Below, piece by piece: positions 10,931-22,078 of a stretch of DNA of 64,000 nucleotides; position 1 is the first letter of the stretch; every line of letters begins with the position of its first letter. The position numbers were made by a program, and so were the translations under genes. Source of the stretch: Panagrolaimus kolymaensis (Eukaryota; Nematoda; Chromadorea; Rhabditida; Panagrolaimidae); contig JAJQJQ010000035.1 in NCBI GenBank assembly GCA_028622995.1, forward strand, positions 2,646,289 to 2,710,288, written 5' to 3'. The notes beneath the pieces were generated by a model. The model was not told where the DNA came from and searched no databases. It saw nothing but the letters and a program-made list of their open reading frames with translations.

Positions 10931-11329
10931 ATGTCTCATATTTGGTTTGGAATTTTATTGGTATTTTTAGCCATTCAAATTTCTTTCACCGCTCCAATTC
11001 CCGAAGATGAGGTTTGACACTTTACTTTCATTTTTTTTTAGGATTTTTCATTTTCCCTTTTTTTTTAGCTTTCATTCACCCAAGCTGAATCTCTTAAACG
11101 CGCGAATAAAGCTATAGAGAAATTTAAAAAATCAGTGAACGAAGCAAAATCCGAAATGATTACAGCTGCAAAAAAATTTCAAAAAGCCTTACTTGAATTT
11201 TATGAATCAGCTAAAAAATTCAAGAAAGAAAACAACGTTGAAATTACTGGATTACAAAATGCTGAAGAAACTCTTTCAGCTTTTGAAGAAGTAATTAAAA
11301 ATTTTGAGAAAACAACAAATTTTAATTAA
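10931..11329 (+). CDS. Small secreted, helix-rich protein (113 aa)
   Basis: Two exons, 10931-11011 and 11069-11329, joined by a 57-bp intron (GTTTGA...TTTTTAG) in phase 0. The product starts with a signal peptide (MSHIWFGILLVFLAIQISFT, cleavage likely near TAP), followed by a short acidic linker and a Lys/Glu/Ala-rich segment (LKRANKAIEKFKKSVNEAK and onward) predicted to form two amphipathic helices, ending NFEKTTNFN. There are no cysteines in the mature part. I do not recognise a family. Small, secreted, helical and Cys-free fits many nematode excretory/secretory proteins, which is only a resemblance. Confidence 0.75.
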
Positions 11330-11684
11330 ATTTATTACATATTTTTGTGTGAATTTTTTGATTTTTATTTAGCTGATTGTTGTCTTATATTCTCTTTAAT
11401 AATCGGTATAAAATTTTATCCTTGAGATAATTAAGTTCGACAAATTATGTATTTATTTGTATTCCATATGAATCTTTTATGTTAAACCAATAAATGTTTT
11501 TTATATGTATATATTAAAAAATTGCAATTAAAGGATGGAAAGGAGCTTTTGGTTTAATTTAAATTTCAAATAAATTATGTTACTTTATTTTACTAAAAAA
11601 CAGAAAACATAATATTGTTCTGAGCCATACCTAATTAGGACAAAAAAAAAACAGATGAAACATACATTGGCAAGGCACCTGATT
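11330..11684. other. 3' flank and intergenic, AT-rich
   Basis: Contains an AATAAA-type signal (about 11489) suited to the secreted-protein gene; otherwise nothing seen. Confidence 0.5.
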
Positions 11685-12052
11685 ACAATGGTATACAATC
11701 TCTTCGGTTCAAAAAACAGTCAAGAGAAATCACATTCAATCACAAACAAAAACAATCAATCACACTCTTTTTGCCAAGAAGCTCTCTGTCTATGAAATTA
11801 CGAAACATTTTGAAACTTTCTGATGAAATTTTACAAATCTTTACAAATGTTTTCAAAACTTTTTGATTTCTCATGTGTTTTCGAAAATATTTGTAAGGAT
11901 TTGTAAAATTTCATCAGAAAGTTTCAAAATGTTTCGTAATTTCATAGACAGAGAGCTTCTTGGCAAAAAGAGTGTGATTGATTGTTTTTGTTTGTGATTG
12001 AATGTGATTTCTCTTGACTGTTTTTTGAACCGAAGAGATTGTATACCATTGT
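11685..12052. repeat. Near-perfect 368-bp palindrome (foldback element)
   Basis: The arms 11685-11857 and 11880-12052 are reverse complements with very few mismatches; the outer end is ACAATGGTATACAATCTC and its complement. The loop is only about 22 bases. The flanks show a similar 10-mer (CACCTGATTA at 11676-11685 and CACGTGATTA at 12054-12063), which could be an old target duplication. No coding content. Typical of a foldback MITE; a transcript would form a long hairpin. Confidence 0.85.
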
Positions 12053-12400
12053 ACACGTGATTATCGGATCCATGGAAGCTCGTACCATATTTTTTTATTG
12101 ATGCCTTTGAAGCAAAAAAAGAAGGTTCGATAATTTCAATTAAAAAATAAATTTGTTTCTATTAAATACATTTTCATACAAAAGTAAGAAACTTTTAATT
12201 CAGAACTTTTTAAAAATTCGAGAAACAGCGAACTACCAAATTTTTTTTATTGATGCCTTTGAAGCGGTAAAAAACAATAATACAGAAATTCATAAATTTC
12301 TAACAAATATATTTTACAATAACAAAAATTTTATTTCTAATAAATCTTTACATAATTATTTATGGTACAACAATATTTAAAAAGCGAAAAGGATAAACGA
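12053..12400 (+). other. Duplicated peptide-like fragment (FFIDAFEA)
   Basis: A segment reading IFFIDAFEA occurs twice, at about 12090-12115 and 12240-12270, the second within a 75-codon frame (12153-12380). The two copies share nucleotide sequence around TTTTTTTATTGATGCCTTTGAAGC. I do not recognise it; it looks like a relic of a duplicated exon or transposon. Confidence 0.3.
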
Positions 12401-13026
12401 AAAACTGTTGATTTTTGAATATATGATGATGCTTTTTTTATGAACAGAATAATAATAATAAAAAGCATGGACATGCCCGTAAATAGGAAAGATGGGAGGA
12501 AGAAAAGCGTAGAAGAAGAAGGACACACGTTTTTTAAATTTTATTTAATTTTTCTTAACTGTAATAATTGCCTGGAGTTGAATCTAAAAAATTATATATT
12601 TTTGAACTTCACACTTTTTTACATTAGGGTGCCGCTAAAAACGTAAATAACACAACATGGTGCAAAAAATGTGACCTCTAAATAAATCTAAAAAGCGATA
12701 GGGTGTCTTCGACACAAAAAAAAAGAGAAGAAAAAGCAAACAAAAATTATGAAGGCTTTTTTGTTTTGTTAGTAAAAATCTACCCGATTTATTAAACTCC
12801 AAACCTGATAAGTGACTAAAAAAACCTTGGTTCCAGTCGTTAAAAACACAAATTAAATGCTATCCTACATAGATGGCTGACACAGGGTTTAAAAGCATAT
12901 GTAATAAGTATTAATTGCAAAAACAGTTTAAAAAAATGTTAAAAGGCAAAGTTTGTTAAAGCAAAATAAAAACCAAAACATAGAGGAAGGAAATATGGAA
13001 AAGGAAAAAGGACCCTTAAATTTTGT
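12401..13026. other. Intergenic, AT-rich
   Basis: No recognisable gene or RNA. Lies downstream of the EMI-domain gene (minus strand) and must hold its poly(A) region. Confidence 0.5.
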
Positions 13027-14293
13027 TTAGTGCTGACGACTATCCACAACAGATAAATCTTCATGTGACTCCTCCACCTCATTATTAATATCATTAAGTA
13101 AATGTTGCATACATTGATTTTCTTCATCAACATTTGGATTTGGGTAACCTCTCATTGATGTGGATGGTGGAGTTGATGAACCAGGCATGGCTTCATAATG
13201 ATCTAAAAAAAAGTCTAGTTAAAACTTATCTTGCCTCGGCACGAAAATATTTATTCATATGAACAACTCTTGGTGACAAATTTTAAATTTTCGAGGCGCG
13301 ATTCGTAGTAAATAATTAATTTTAGAGAGAGAAAACACTTACTCGTTGAACTTTTTGTGGAACTATAACCACGGCCTTCAATATCAGCTAATTTTCCACC
13401 AATTTTAATATTTTCAAGTTGTCTCTCTGCTTCAGTCATTTCCACGGGTCTTGAAAATAAAGGATTTTGGAATTCTCGATGTGGCTCCACTGCATCGGGA
13501 AATATTGCATCGGGTTCGGGTTTATATGAAACAGTTGGAAGTTTGGGATCTTTTTCTTTAAGATATTTTTTGCGATAATATAAAACTGCTCCAGCAAGAA
13601 GGGCTGATAAAATAACAAATGTAACAAGGCCTAATCCAATTTTGGTGGTGTTGTTGGAAGATGCTAGCGCCTGCTTTTCAATATCTGAAAAATTATTGGG
13701 AAATAAAGTTTTATTTAATACCAAAAAAATTAGAATAAAAATAGGGTTAAGAAAAAAAAGTAGTTTTTGATGAGATTAAAAAATTAGCTATGTTAAAATT
13801 TTACTCACATTTACATTCCCCATTAACTTCGCCATAACCTTCACAACAAACTGTAGTATTTACAAGGGTGACTTCAGGAATGGTTTTGTATGCAACTTTC
13901 GAACCATTTCTGTAAATCATTTTTCGGAATAAAACTTTTTTCACCTTTTTTTTTGAAAAATAAAACTCACTTTGTTACAGGACACATAAAACCTTTAGTA
14001 ACATCCCCACAAGCTTCAGTGGTAACTAATTGAACATTTTGTGTGACTTTTCTTGTGACACTTACAATTTTTCTATAAAAAAAATCAATGATAATAATTT
14101 TTTCATAAAAACTTAAAATCATGAAAAAGCTTTTGAATCAAAATTAAAGAATTTTTTAATTAATTTTTTGGAAAGCTTTGATTTAATTTTTATAAACTTA
14201 CTCGATTTCTTTAGTGCAAACATTATCACCAGTTAATTCAGCTTTGATTAAAGGTAAAATAAAAAATAAAATAGCACCCGATGCAATTTTCAT
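13027..14293 (-). CDS. EMI-domain single-pass membrane protein with NPLF tail motif (CED-1/Draper-like, EGF repeats absent)
   Basis: Five exons on the minus strand: 14293-14202, 14072-13971, 13909-13809, 13684-13343, 13202-13027; all phases agree and give 270 residues. Order: signal peptide (MKIASGAILFFILPLIKA), a short cysteine-containing ectodomain of about 90 residues with NVCTKE, EACGDVTKGFMCP and VCCEGYGEVNGECK, which has the CC.GY....G.C ending of an EMI domain; then a transmembrane helix (IGLGLVTFVILSALLAGAVL) with a basic stop-transfer YYRKKYLKEK; and a cytoplasmic tail with EFQNPLFSRP and an acidic C-terminus. CED-1/Draper/MEGF10 engulfment receptors have an N-terminal EMI domain, many EGF repeats and tail NPxY/NPxF motifs that bind PTB adaptors. 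Here EGF repeats are missing, so a mini-receptor or co-receptor role is inferred, not shown. Confidence 0.8.
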
Positions 14294-17200
14294 TTTCTAG
14301 CAAATTGCAATAAAAAAATAATAAATATAAATAGTTTATTTGAGCCTAGCTAAAAAACGGAAACACTAATGATTCATGGAACGGAGAAAAGACAAAGAAT
14401 AAACTTTAAGTATATTTAATTTTACGATAACTAAATGAAAGAATGATTCACGAATCATTGAAAGGAGTTCAAAACAAAAAGTAAAAGAAAAAAAAACGGA
14501 GTTAATGAAAAAGTAAGTATTAAAATTAGGCGTCATTAAGACAACTCAGTTTTTGGTCAACGAAATTTTTTTTAAAAAAATGGGTGGAAAAAAATGGTGA
14601 AAAATATATTTTTTATAATGAAATATCAGCCAAAAAAAGTATTAAAAGTAGAGTAATAAAACGCGATAGAAAATATTGTGATCCCATAAAAAATATAGGG
14701 CATTTTTTTAAATCGCATCTCTTTGTTATGCCAAAATTTTTAAATATTTCTAAGGCAAAACAATGTAAAAAAACTGATAATAAACAAAGGATTTGATTCT
14801 ATGAAAACAAAAAAGGAGTTTTTTTTTAAATTGAAGTATGAAAGAGAGGATAAAAGCAAAAACAGTTGTTATCTATCTTATGCAGCGGCGTTCTTTTTTA
14901 AAACACAATTTTGGCTTTATTTTGCCCAAACAAAGAAATTGGTCAAAGTTTATTGCTTTTTTCCTTTTGTGAGAAAGTTTTAGTTTTGAACATAAATAAA
15001 TATTGAGCGTCAAAAAAACCAAAACCAAAAGTGAAAAGGTTGATAGCAAAAAAAAATAAAAATCAATTTTTTACTTTACACAAATTTTCTTTGATAAAAG
15101 AGAAAATAAAAAATTTGAGCGCAAAATGGGAAAAGAAAAATAAATCTTTTGAACGAACCACTTTTCTTTTCAAAATATAAGTGTAAAAAAAATTTTTGCG
15201 ACGAAAAAAATAGATGGAAAGAAAAAGTAAAAATTCACTGAAAAATAAAAAGAAGAGATCCTAGCTCACGTTATGGAAAAAATAAAAGTAAAAATGAGTT
15301 GAGTTGAGTCACACACCCAGCGGCCAGACATACACACGTGAAAATGTCAAAAAAGAAATTCATTGATCAAAAAATAAAAATTTATGAAAGTTTTTTTAAA
15401 AGAAAAAAAAACAACAACCACGTAAAAAATGAAAAAAGGTTAGAGAGAAGCTATTTCATATTTTTTTCTTTCGTTATTTACGAGTGGAGGATAAATGCAT
15501 CGCTATTTTTTTCCCATTCAAGTGAAGAAGAGTATTTCGTTTTCGAAATAATATAGCGTTTTTTTTTTCGTCAATTGTATGGGTGAAAAAATTTTTTTGA
15601 CGCAAAATTATTGAAAGTTAAAAACATTTTATGTAGCGCCAAAAAAGTTTATTTTTTGGAAGTTTTAGAAACCAACCTCTTCCATTGCTTTTAAATTAAG
15701 TTATGGACTTTAGTGAAATTTATCAAAAACAGCAGAAAATTAGTCTCATTTTTAAGTCGCAATTTTTTCTTTTCACATATTTTAAAAATAAAATCAATTT
15801 TAAGGTTTGTCAAAAAGGAAAAAAAGAAAAAAATTTGAGGAAAAAAAGGGAGAAGCTTTTATGTTTTTAAAATAAATTTTGTCCGAAAAGAAACGAACAC
15901 TCTCACAGCCTCCTCAAGTCACATTGCGTAAAAAAAGCTAAAGCGTCCACTCTCTTTTTTAAGAAGAAGGGGGAAAAACAAGGTCAAGCCCAGCCACCCG
16001 CCTGCTTTTCTGTTGCCACCACCGCTGTTGTTGCATCCATCGCGTGACTTAAAAAAAATATGTACACTTTTCTTCAAAAACTTCAGTATAAAAAAATGGA
16101 AGAAAACCTTTTTTAAAACCATAAAAATATTCTCTTTTTTATTTTCAGATAAAAAGAAGCGACACAAAAAAAATGGAGATGGCTTTTGATCAAAAAAAAA
16201 AATAAAAAGAAAAAAGAATTCAAAAATATTTTTTTCGCTCTTCAGTGTTTTTTCTTCTCTTTTATAAACACCACCATCTTTAAAATAGTATCGTCTCGCA
16301 GCAGCAACGACGACGACGTTGTTGATGGTGGTGGTAGTCCGCGTGATTCATGGTGTCTTCTTTCGATGCGCAAAAAATAAAAATAACATTGAGGAGGGTG
16401 AATCATTTATGTTTAAAGATAGGTTAGTTGTTGGTATTAAAGTTTTAACTAATTTTTAAAAAAAGATGAAATATGTACATCGGAAAAAAGTTAGTAATTT
16501 CGTAGAAAAGTTTCATTGACTAATTCAGTTTCAAAATCTTGTTAATTAAAGAAAAATGAAATCGTAACTTTGGTGTTTAAAATAATTAAAATTTAAAAAC
16601 GCCCAAGACGAAAGAAGAAAATTTTTTTGACGTCAGAAGAAAAATTTTAATTACATTTTCTCTTACAACAGAAAAGTTAATTCTTAAAAAATGCTTAGAA
16701 AATAACGTTAATCCTAACTTCAAAATCAACCGAAAAGAAAATAATATCCAAAAAAATTGATTCATTTTCAACTTAATTTTGGTTCTCCAATGCCCCATTG
16801 TTTTTAACAAAAATGCAAAAATCGTACAACTTTTGTATTTTATTTTTTCCCAAAGTTTTTAAATGTCCACTTCCAAAACGATGAAATCCACTCAATAAAA
16901 ATTTACATAAAAACGGAAGAAAAAAAAAGACGAAAGAGAATTATAAAAAGGATGCAATATCGAATATCAAAAAAAAGAAAATAGAATCGCAACGGAGGGT
17001 TGCTGACTACGCTCAATTAAACTCCGCCACTTCAATTAAATCAAAAAAAAATCGATTTTTTTGAATATTTTTTTTGAGTTACAAAAGAAATAATTTATTG
17101 CCTTTTTTCTCTTTCTTCCTCACTTTTTTTTTGTAATACTTTTTTGTGTGTTTAAAATGCGCAAAAAAGGAAGGATGCAAGAGTGACAGAGATTGAATCA

Positions 17201-18571
17201 AATCGAACATAATCGGATAATTATATAGAGACATTCACTTTGGCTTTCAAAAGAAGAAAAATGGCGCAACAGTTATTTCTTTCTTTTTTGCTTCGATTAT
17301 GTAATATTCTCGATTCAAAAACGAAAAAAAAAGAAGTAAAGAGAATGCCAAACTTTTTTGTTTTTAAAGAAAAAACCTTTCAAAAAATAGAGACAGAATA
17401 AGAAAGAAAAATAAACAATTTTAGTCATATGGGTTTCTTATCTATGCTATCACTTTTATCAACAAACAAAAAATTAATCGATATATATAAAAACAAACAA
17501 ACAATTTTTTTCCTTTTTTTAAAATAACTTTCTAATGGGCAAAAGAAAAAATTAGATGAAGACAAAAAAGTAAAGATTGCAAGGGCTTTTTTGACATTTT
17601 TGGGTGCTTCACTTAAAAAAATCAAGTAAAGAAAGCTTTTTAAGATATCGGCTTTTCTAAATAAAATAATTAAAGAAGTTAAAAAATAGCCTTTGTTTAT
17701 TTAACAGTCTCGACGAAAGTTTCAATTAGCATCAATTGACGATGGTGCCTCCTTTTGCACTCTCTTCAAAAGTTCATATTTGTTTTGAAACCTTTTTTCT
17801 TTCTTTTCCTTTTTTAGACTTGATTTTTGACTTTGAATAAAGAAAAAACCGCGCCATATGTTGGCGGCTGTCGTCGTCTGCCTGACAAAGAATGGCTGTT
17901 GTCGTCGGCACATTTATGGAGATGTAAATAAGCATTCATCAACCAGCAACAAAAAAAAAAATAAAAAAACAAAAGAGTCACAAAAAAATTCCTTCAAAAA
18001 AGCAATATGTCTTCTTTTTTATGAGCACAAAGTAAAAAAGTTACAATAAGTTAAACCGATTTTACGGTGCTGCAAATATTAACAAAAAAATTTTTTTTTA
18101 AAGTCCAATTTTTGAAACTTTATCACTAATTTAAGTTTTTAAAAATAAACATTTTTTCAATAAAGCAAGCATCGCTTTTTTAACCATTATTTGAATAAAA
18201 ATATCTTGGTCACTTTCTTTTTTTTCCCTATGTTACTTTGAACTTTTGGTTAACTACATTCATGGCTTTATTCGTGGAACCACACATCTTTCAAATAATA
18301 GAATATTTTACTTTGGTTTTTGAGCGCGGCGAAGGTTATTCACAATGAAAAAAAAAGAAAAGAATGGAAAATGATAAGATTTTTTTGTGAATTAAAGAAT
18401 AAATGCGCTCAGGTAAAAAAAATAAGATAAAAAGCTTAAATAAACTACTTTAAAATCAGAAAAACTTTGGTTGTAACATAAATTTATTGCTGCTATTGAA
18501 CGCAGAAATAAGGTTAATTTAATTAGCTTGGAATAAATATATTTTTTTTAAATATGGTTTTATCAAAAAAA
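14294..18571. other. Long AT-rich intergenic region
   Basis: About 4.3 kb of low-complexity, A/T-homopolymer-rich sequence. The many short open frames are rich in Lys, Phe and Asn and have no conserved motif. A few GC-richer patches with CGACGACG- and GTTGTTG-type runs (about 16290-16340 and 17860-17910) are short. I see no gene; distal regulatory DNA of the divergent EMI and chitinase genes is possible. Confidence 0.6.
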
Positions 18572-21465
18572 ATGTTAATTGAATTTCTAATATGCTTCAT
18601 ATTTATTTGTCATCATCATGTTTTAAGTTAGATTAAAATTTTCACAAATAATATTTTAAAAGAAAATTATTTTTTCCAGGTTGCACGATTCAAGTTAATA
18701 AAGATGTAACAGGAAATGATTTATCATCCAAACAAGGACAATTAAATGATTGTTGTGGAATATGCCAATCCACTTCTGGATGTAAAGCATATTCATGGAC
18801 AAATTATAATGGAGGCACATGTTGGTTGAAATCTGCGACAAGCCCAATTCAAGATGGAAGTGGAGTTACTTTGGGATTATTGGATAATAATAATGGTTAG
18901 AATTAAATTTTAATAATCACTTTTATTAAGAATTTCGTTGGGATTTTTTTGTAAAAAACTAAACCAAATTTGTTTAGGATTAGCTGGTTTTCGATTTACA
19001 TAGACTTTCGAGGTTGTAACTCACTAATTTGGCATGGTCTAAAAAATTAAATTCGGAAGCTCAAATCCCAGCCCAAAAAACTTTTTTAATACCTAAGCCA
19101 ATCACAATTTCCTCAAAAATCAGTTTTTAAAACTCGATCATTCCCCATATTTTTTTTTTTTTTTTCAGCCTCCACCAATGGTTATATTAGAGGATGTTAT
19201 TTTTCTGATTGGGCTCATTATCGAGATGGTAAAGGTCGATATGAACCTGAAATGTATATTCCAGGAACGTGCACGCATATATTTTTTGCTTTTGCTAAAG
19301 TTAATGATGATTTTACTGCGGGAGCTTATGATGATAAAGATACTTCCAATGGACCAAATGGAGGATATTATAAACGAGTGAATGATTTAAAAAATTCTCA
19401 ACCTGGCCTTAAAACTATTCTTTCATTTGGTGGATGGAGTGCAGGAACAGCAACATTTAAAGTGAGGAGTAGTGTTAAATTACCGACCGAAAAGTCGGTA
19501 ATTACCGACTTACCGACCGACTTTTTACCGACCGATTTACCGACCGACCGTTTTTTTATACCGACATTTTACCGACTTTACCGACCGACAAAATTTTATA
19601 CCGACATTTTTTTTCAAGTTCTTATTAGGATTTGTTTTTCTTAAAAAGTTAATAGAAATACTAATTTTTTGATGTTATTATCACTTTAGCATTTAAAAAA
19701 ATGTATTTTTGACTAAAAACTGAAATTTTTTTCTAATTTTTAACTCGAAAAAAATTTTTATACCGACTTATTACCGACTGATTTACCGACCGACCATATT
19801 TTTATACCGACTTTTTACCGACTTTATCGACCGGGAGCAATTTCCATACCGACAATTTTCTGAATTTACCGACTTTTTTGTCGGTCGGTCGGTAATTTAA
19901 CACTAGTGAGGAGGTTTCCTTAGACTATAAAAAAAAGAAGCGAAGATGAATAAATTAATTTACAATTTTTTTCAGAATCTAGCAGCAAATGAAAATTCAC
20001 GTAAAACTTTTGTTATTTCCGCTATGAATTTTATAAATGAATATGGTTTTGATGGTTGGTTTTTTCATTTCATGAATAAAGAATTTTCAAAACAAAATAA
20101 AAAAAATTTGGTTATTTTTTTAAGGAATTGATATTGATTGGGAATATCCTGAACATGGAGATTATGAAAATTACATTAACTTGTTAAAGGTAATAGCATT
20201 TATCTTAATTTTAAACTCACAAAAGTCGATTTTTATTTCATTTTTTTTGTTGCTTTGAATGTTGTTTTTCTTTCTTTTATTTGTTTTTTTTTTGCTCAAC
20301 ATTAGTTAAAATTAATCTTGTCAAAAAATTGCTAAAAAAGTGATTTCGTGTTTCATTTTGGTTAAATTAAGCAAATTTAAATTTGAGAATTGAATTAAGA
20401 AATACTCGATTTTTGTTTTCCATTCATAAATCCAAAGCTTTTACCCCTTTTAATTCACTTACCAAAAAAAACCAATCTTATTTGTTTTAGGACCTTAAAA
20501 ATGCTGATAAAACCAAACTTCTCACGGCTGCTGTTACAGCTGATGCTGAAACGGTTGATAAAGGTTATAATGTTAAAGGAATGTCTGAACATCTTGATTA
20601 TGTTAATGTTATGACATATGATTTTCATGGAGATTGGGAATTACAAACAGGTGAAAATAGTCCCTTATTTTCTTTATCATCCGATGATAATTATAATTCT
20701 GCATATGCAATGAAATATTGGAATTCAAAAGGGATGCCCAAAAATAAATTATTAATGGGTATCGCAACATATGGATATGGTTGGAAACTAAATGATCCAA
20801 ATAATTACGGTATAAATGCTCCCGGGAAACCTTTAACTGGTGATGATAGTCATGGATCATATTATGAAGTAAGGTTGAAAATTTGATTAATTAAAAAAAC
20901 TAAATTTTCTATAAAAGCTATGGAACGAAACAAGGAAATTTTTTGAAACCCGAATTTAAAGATTATTCGGTTCGATTTAAAATTAGTGGAATTAAAAAAA
21001 AATTCGAATCAAATCCATATTTTGAGTTTAAAATTTTTATACCAATAAATAAAAAAGAAATTGAGTAAAAATGAAAAAACTCAATTCGAAACGCTCAAAG
21101 ATTCTGAATTATCTTAATTAAAATATTTGATTCGGAAGTTTGAATGAAATTCGACAGCTTTGAAAACTTTTTATTATTGCACCAAGAATTAATTACTCTG
21201 TAAATAAATTAATTTTTTGTAGATTTGCAATATGGGAGGTACACGATATTGGGATGCAACCCAAAAAGTTCCATATCGAGTTAATGGAAATCTTTGGTAT
21301 GGGTATGATGATAAAAGTTCAGTGGATCAAAAAGCCACATGGGTTAAAAGAAATGGATTTGGTGGAGCTTTTACTTGGGCTCTTGATATGGATGATTTTA
21401 ATGGTCAATGTCCAGAAGGACAAAAATATATTCTCCATAATGCAATTAAAGATATCCTTGGTTAA
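18572..21465 (+). CDS. Secreted chitinase, PAN-like domain plus GH18
   Basis: Seven exons with consistent phases: 18572-18626, 18680-18895, 19169-19461, 19976-20054, 20125-20189, 20491-20868, 21223-21465; 442 residues. Signal peptide (MLIEFLICFIFICHHHVLS), then a cysteine-rich PAN/Apple-like module of about 65 residues (DCCGICQSTSGCKAYSW...CWLK), then a GH18 TIM barrel: CTHIFFAFAKVN, KTILSFGGWSAG, the catalytic motif DGIDIDWEYP (assembled across exons 4 and 5, Glu as acid/base), MTYDFHGDW, and the C-terminal GGAFTWALDMDD. GH18 enzymes hydrolyse beta-1,4 GlcNAc polymers; in nematodes they act in eggshell, cuticle or feeding. All catalytic residues are present and the gene looks intact. Its third intron carries a MITE that duplicated the splice donor. 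Confidence 0.93.
19470..19905. mobile_element. hAT-type MITE inside chitinase intron 3
   Basis: Ends TAGTGTTAAATTACCGACC and its reverse complement GGTCGGTAATTTAACACTA form a 19-bp terminal inverted repeat. GTGAGGAG at 19462-19469 and 19906-19913 is the 8-bp target-site duplication expected of hAT elements. The 436-bp interior is made of irregular repeats of TTACCGACCGA and has no coding sequence. The left duplication is also the 5' splice donor of the chitinase intron, so a second donor now lies at 19906. Confidence 0.9.
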
Positions 21466-21742
21466 AAAAATTATTTAAAGCAATAGAAAAAATATTTTCT
21501 TTTAATGGTTTCTTTTATTTACAATATTTTTATGCTTTGCTTTTCTTAAATGCAGACCAAAAAAAGAAGACGCTTGAATTAATTTTTTTTGTTTTCCGTC
21601 ATTTTTTAATTTGCATTAAAAACTTTTTTTATTAATAAAATCCAAATTTTTTTGCTATTGTGAAGTAAAGATTTTTTATTATTAAATATAAACTAATTTG
21701 AACAACATAAACAAAATTATAAAATGAAAAACGAATAAATTA
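21466..21742. other. Convergent 3' flank
   Basis: Short region between the chitinase stop and the minus-strand SFWDF fragment. It contains AATAAA-like signals (about 21636) and nothing else recognisable. Confidence 0.5.
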
Positions 21743-22078
21743 TTAAAAGTCCCAAAAAGACGGGACATCATCTCCACTTGAAATGCTTCCTCCTGTCTGA
21801 TCATGTTGGAATCGAGGTTTCTTACGAGGTGGTTCTTCTTTCTTAGCTTCACCTTCTTGACGACGAACTTCATTTACATCTTTTTCTTTCTTAACTTCAG
21901 GTTCCTGACGAATGCGAGCTTCTTGATGATGAGCTTCTTTTTCATAGCGACGTTGTTCATATGCTTCAGGAGCTCTGCATACGATCCTTCTAATGGCTTC
22001 AACGTTGTCAACAAGGTGGCCATCATAACCTTCGTTACTTAACTTGAAATGCTTGTTGAAATCAGCATATCCCAAAAA
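21743..22078 (-). pseudogene. C-terminal half of an unrecognised SFWDF-tail protein
   Basis: Minus-strand frame of about 110 residues without an ATG; two stop codons lie directly upstream. It begins GYADFNKHFKLSNEGYDG, continues VDNVEAIRRIVCRAPEAY, then a charged Arg/Glu/Lys-rich segment, and ends SGDDVPSFWDF. The protein encoded at 60298-61419 has the same layout: YNAGIAYLVGSIEEVRSIVF, a charged coiled-coil segment and a C-terminal EDSFWDF. The two are clearly homologous. This copy lacks the first ~100 residues of the domain, a match to which is found on the same strand at 25853-26095. It is therefore a truncated or split copy; whether it is expressed is unknown. Confidence 0.6.

Noticed and set aside
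11871..12056. 61-codon minus-strand frame
   Set aside because: Lies inside the perfect palindrome; open by chance.
14584..18049. Several 60-80 codon frames in the long intergenic region as small genes
   Set aside because: Lys/Phe/Asn homopolymer bias from AT-rich DNA, no signal peptide, motif or splice support.
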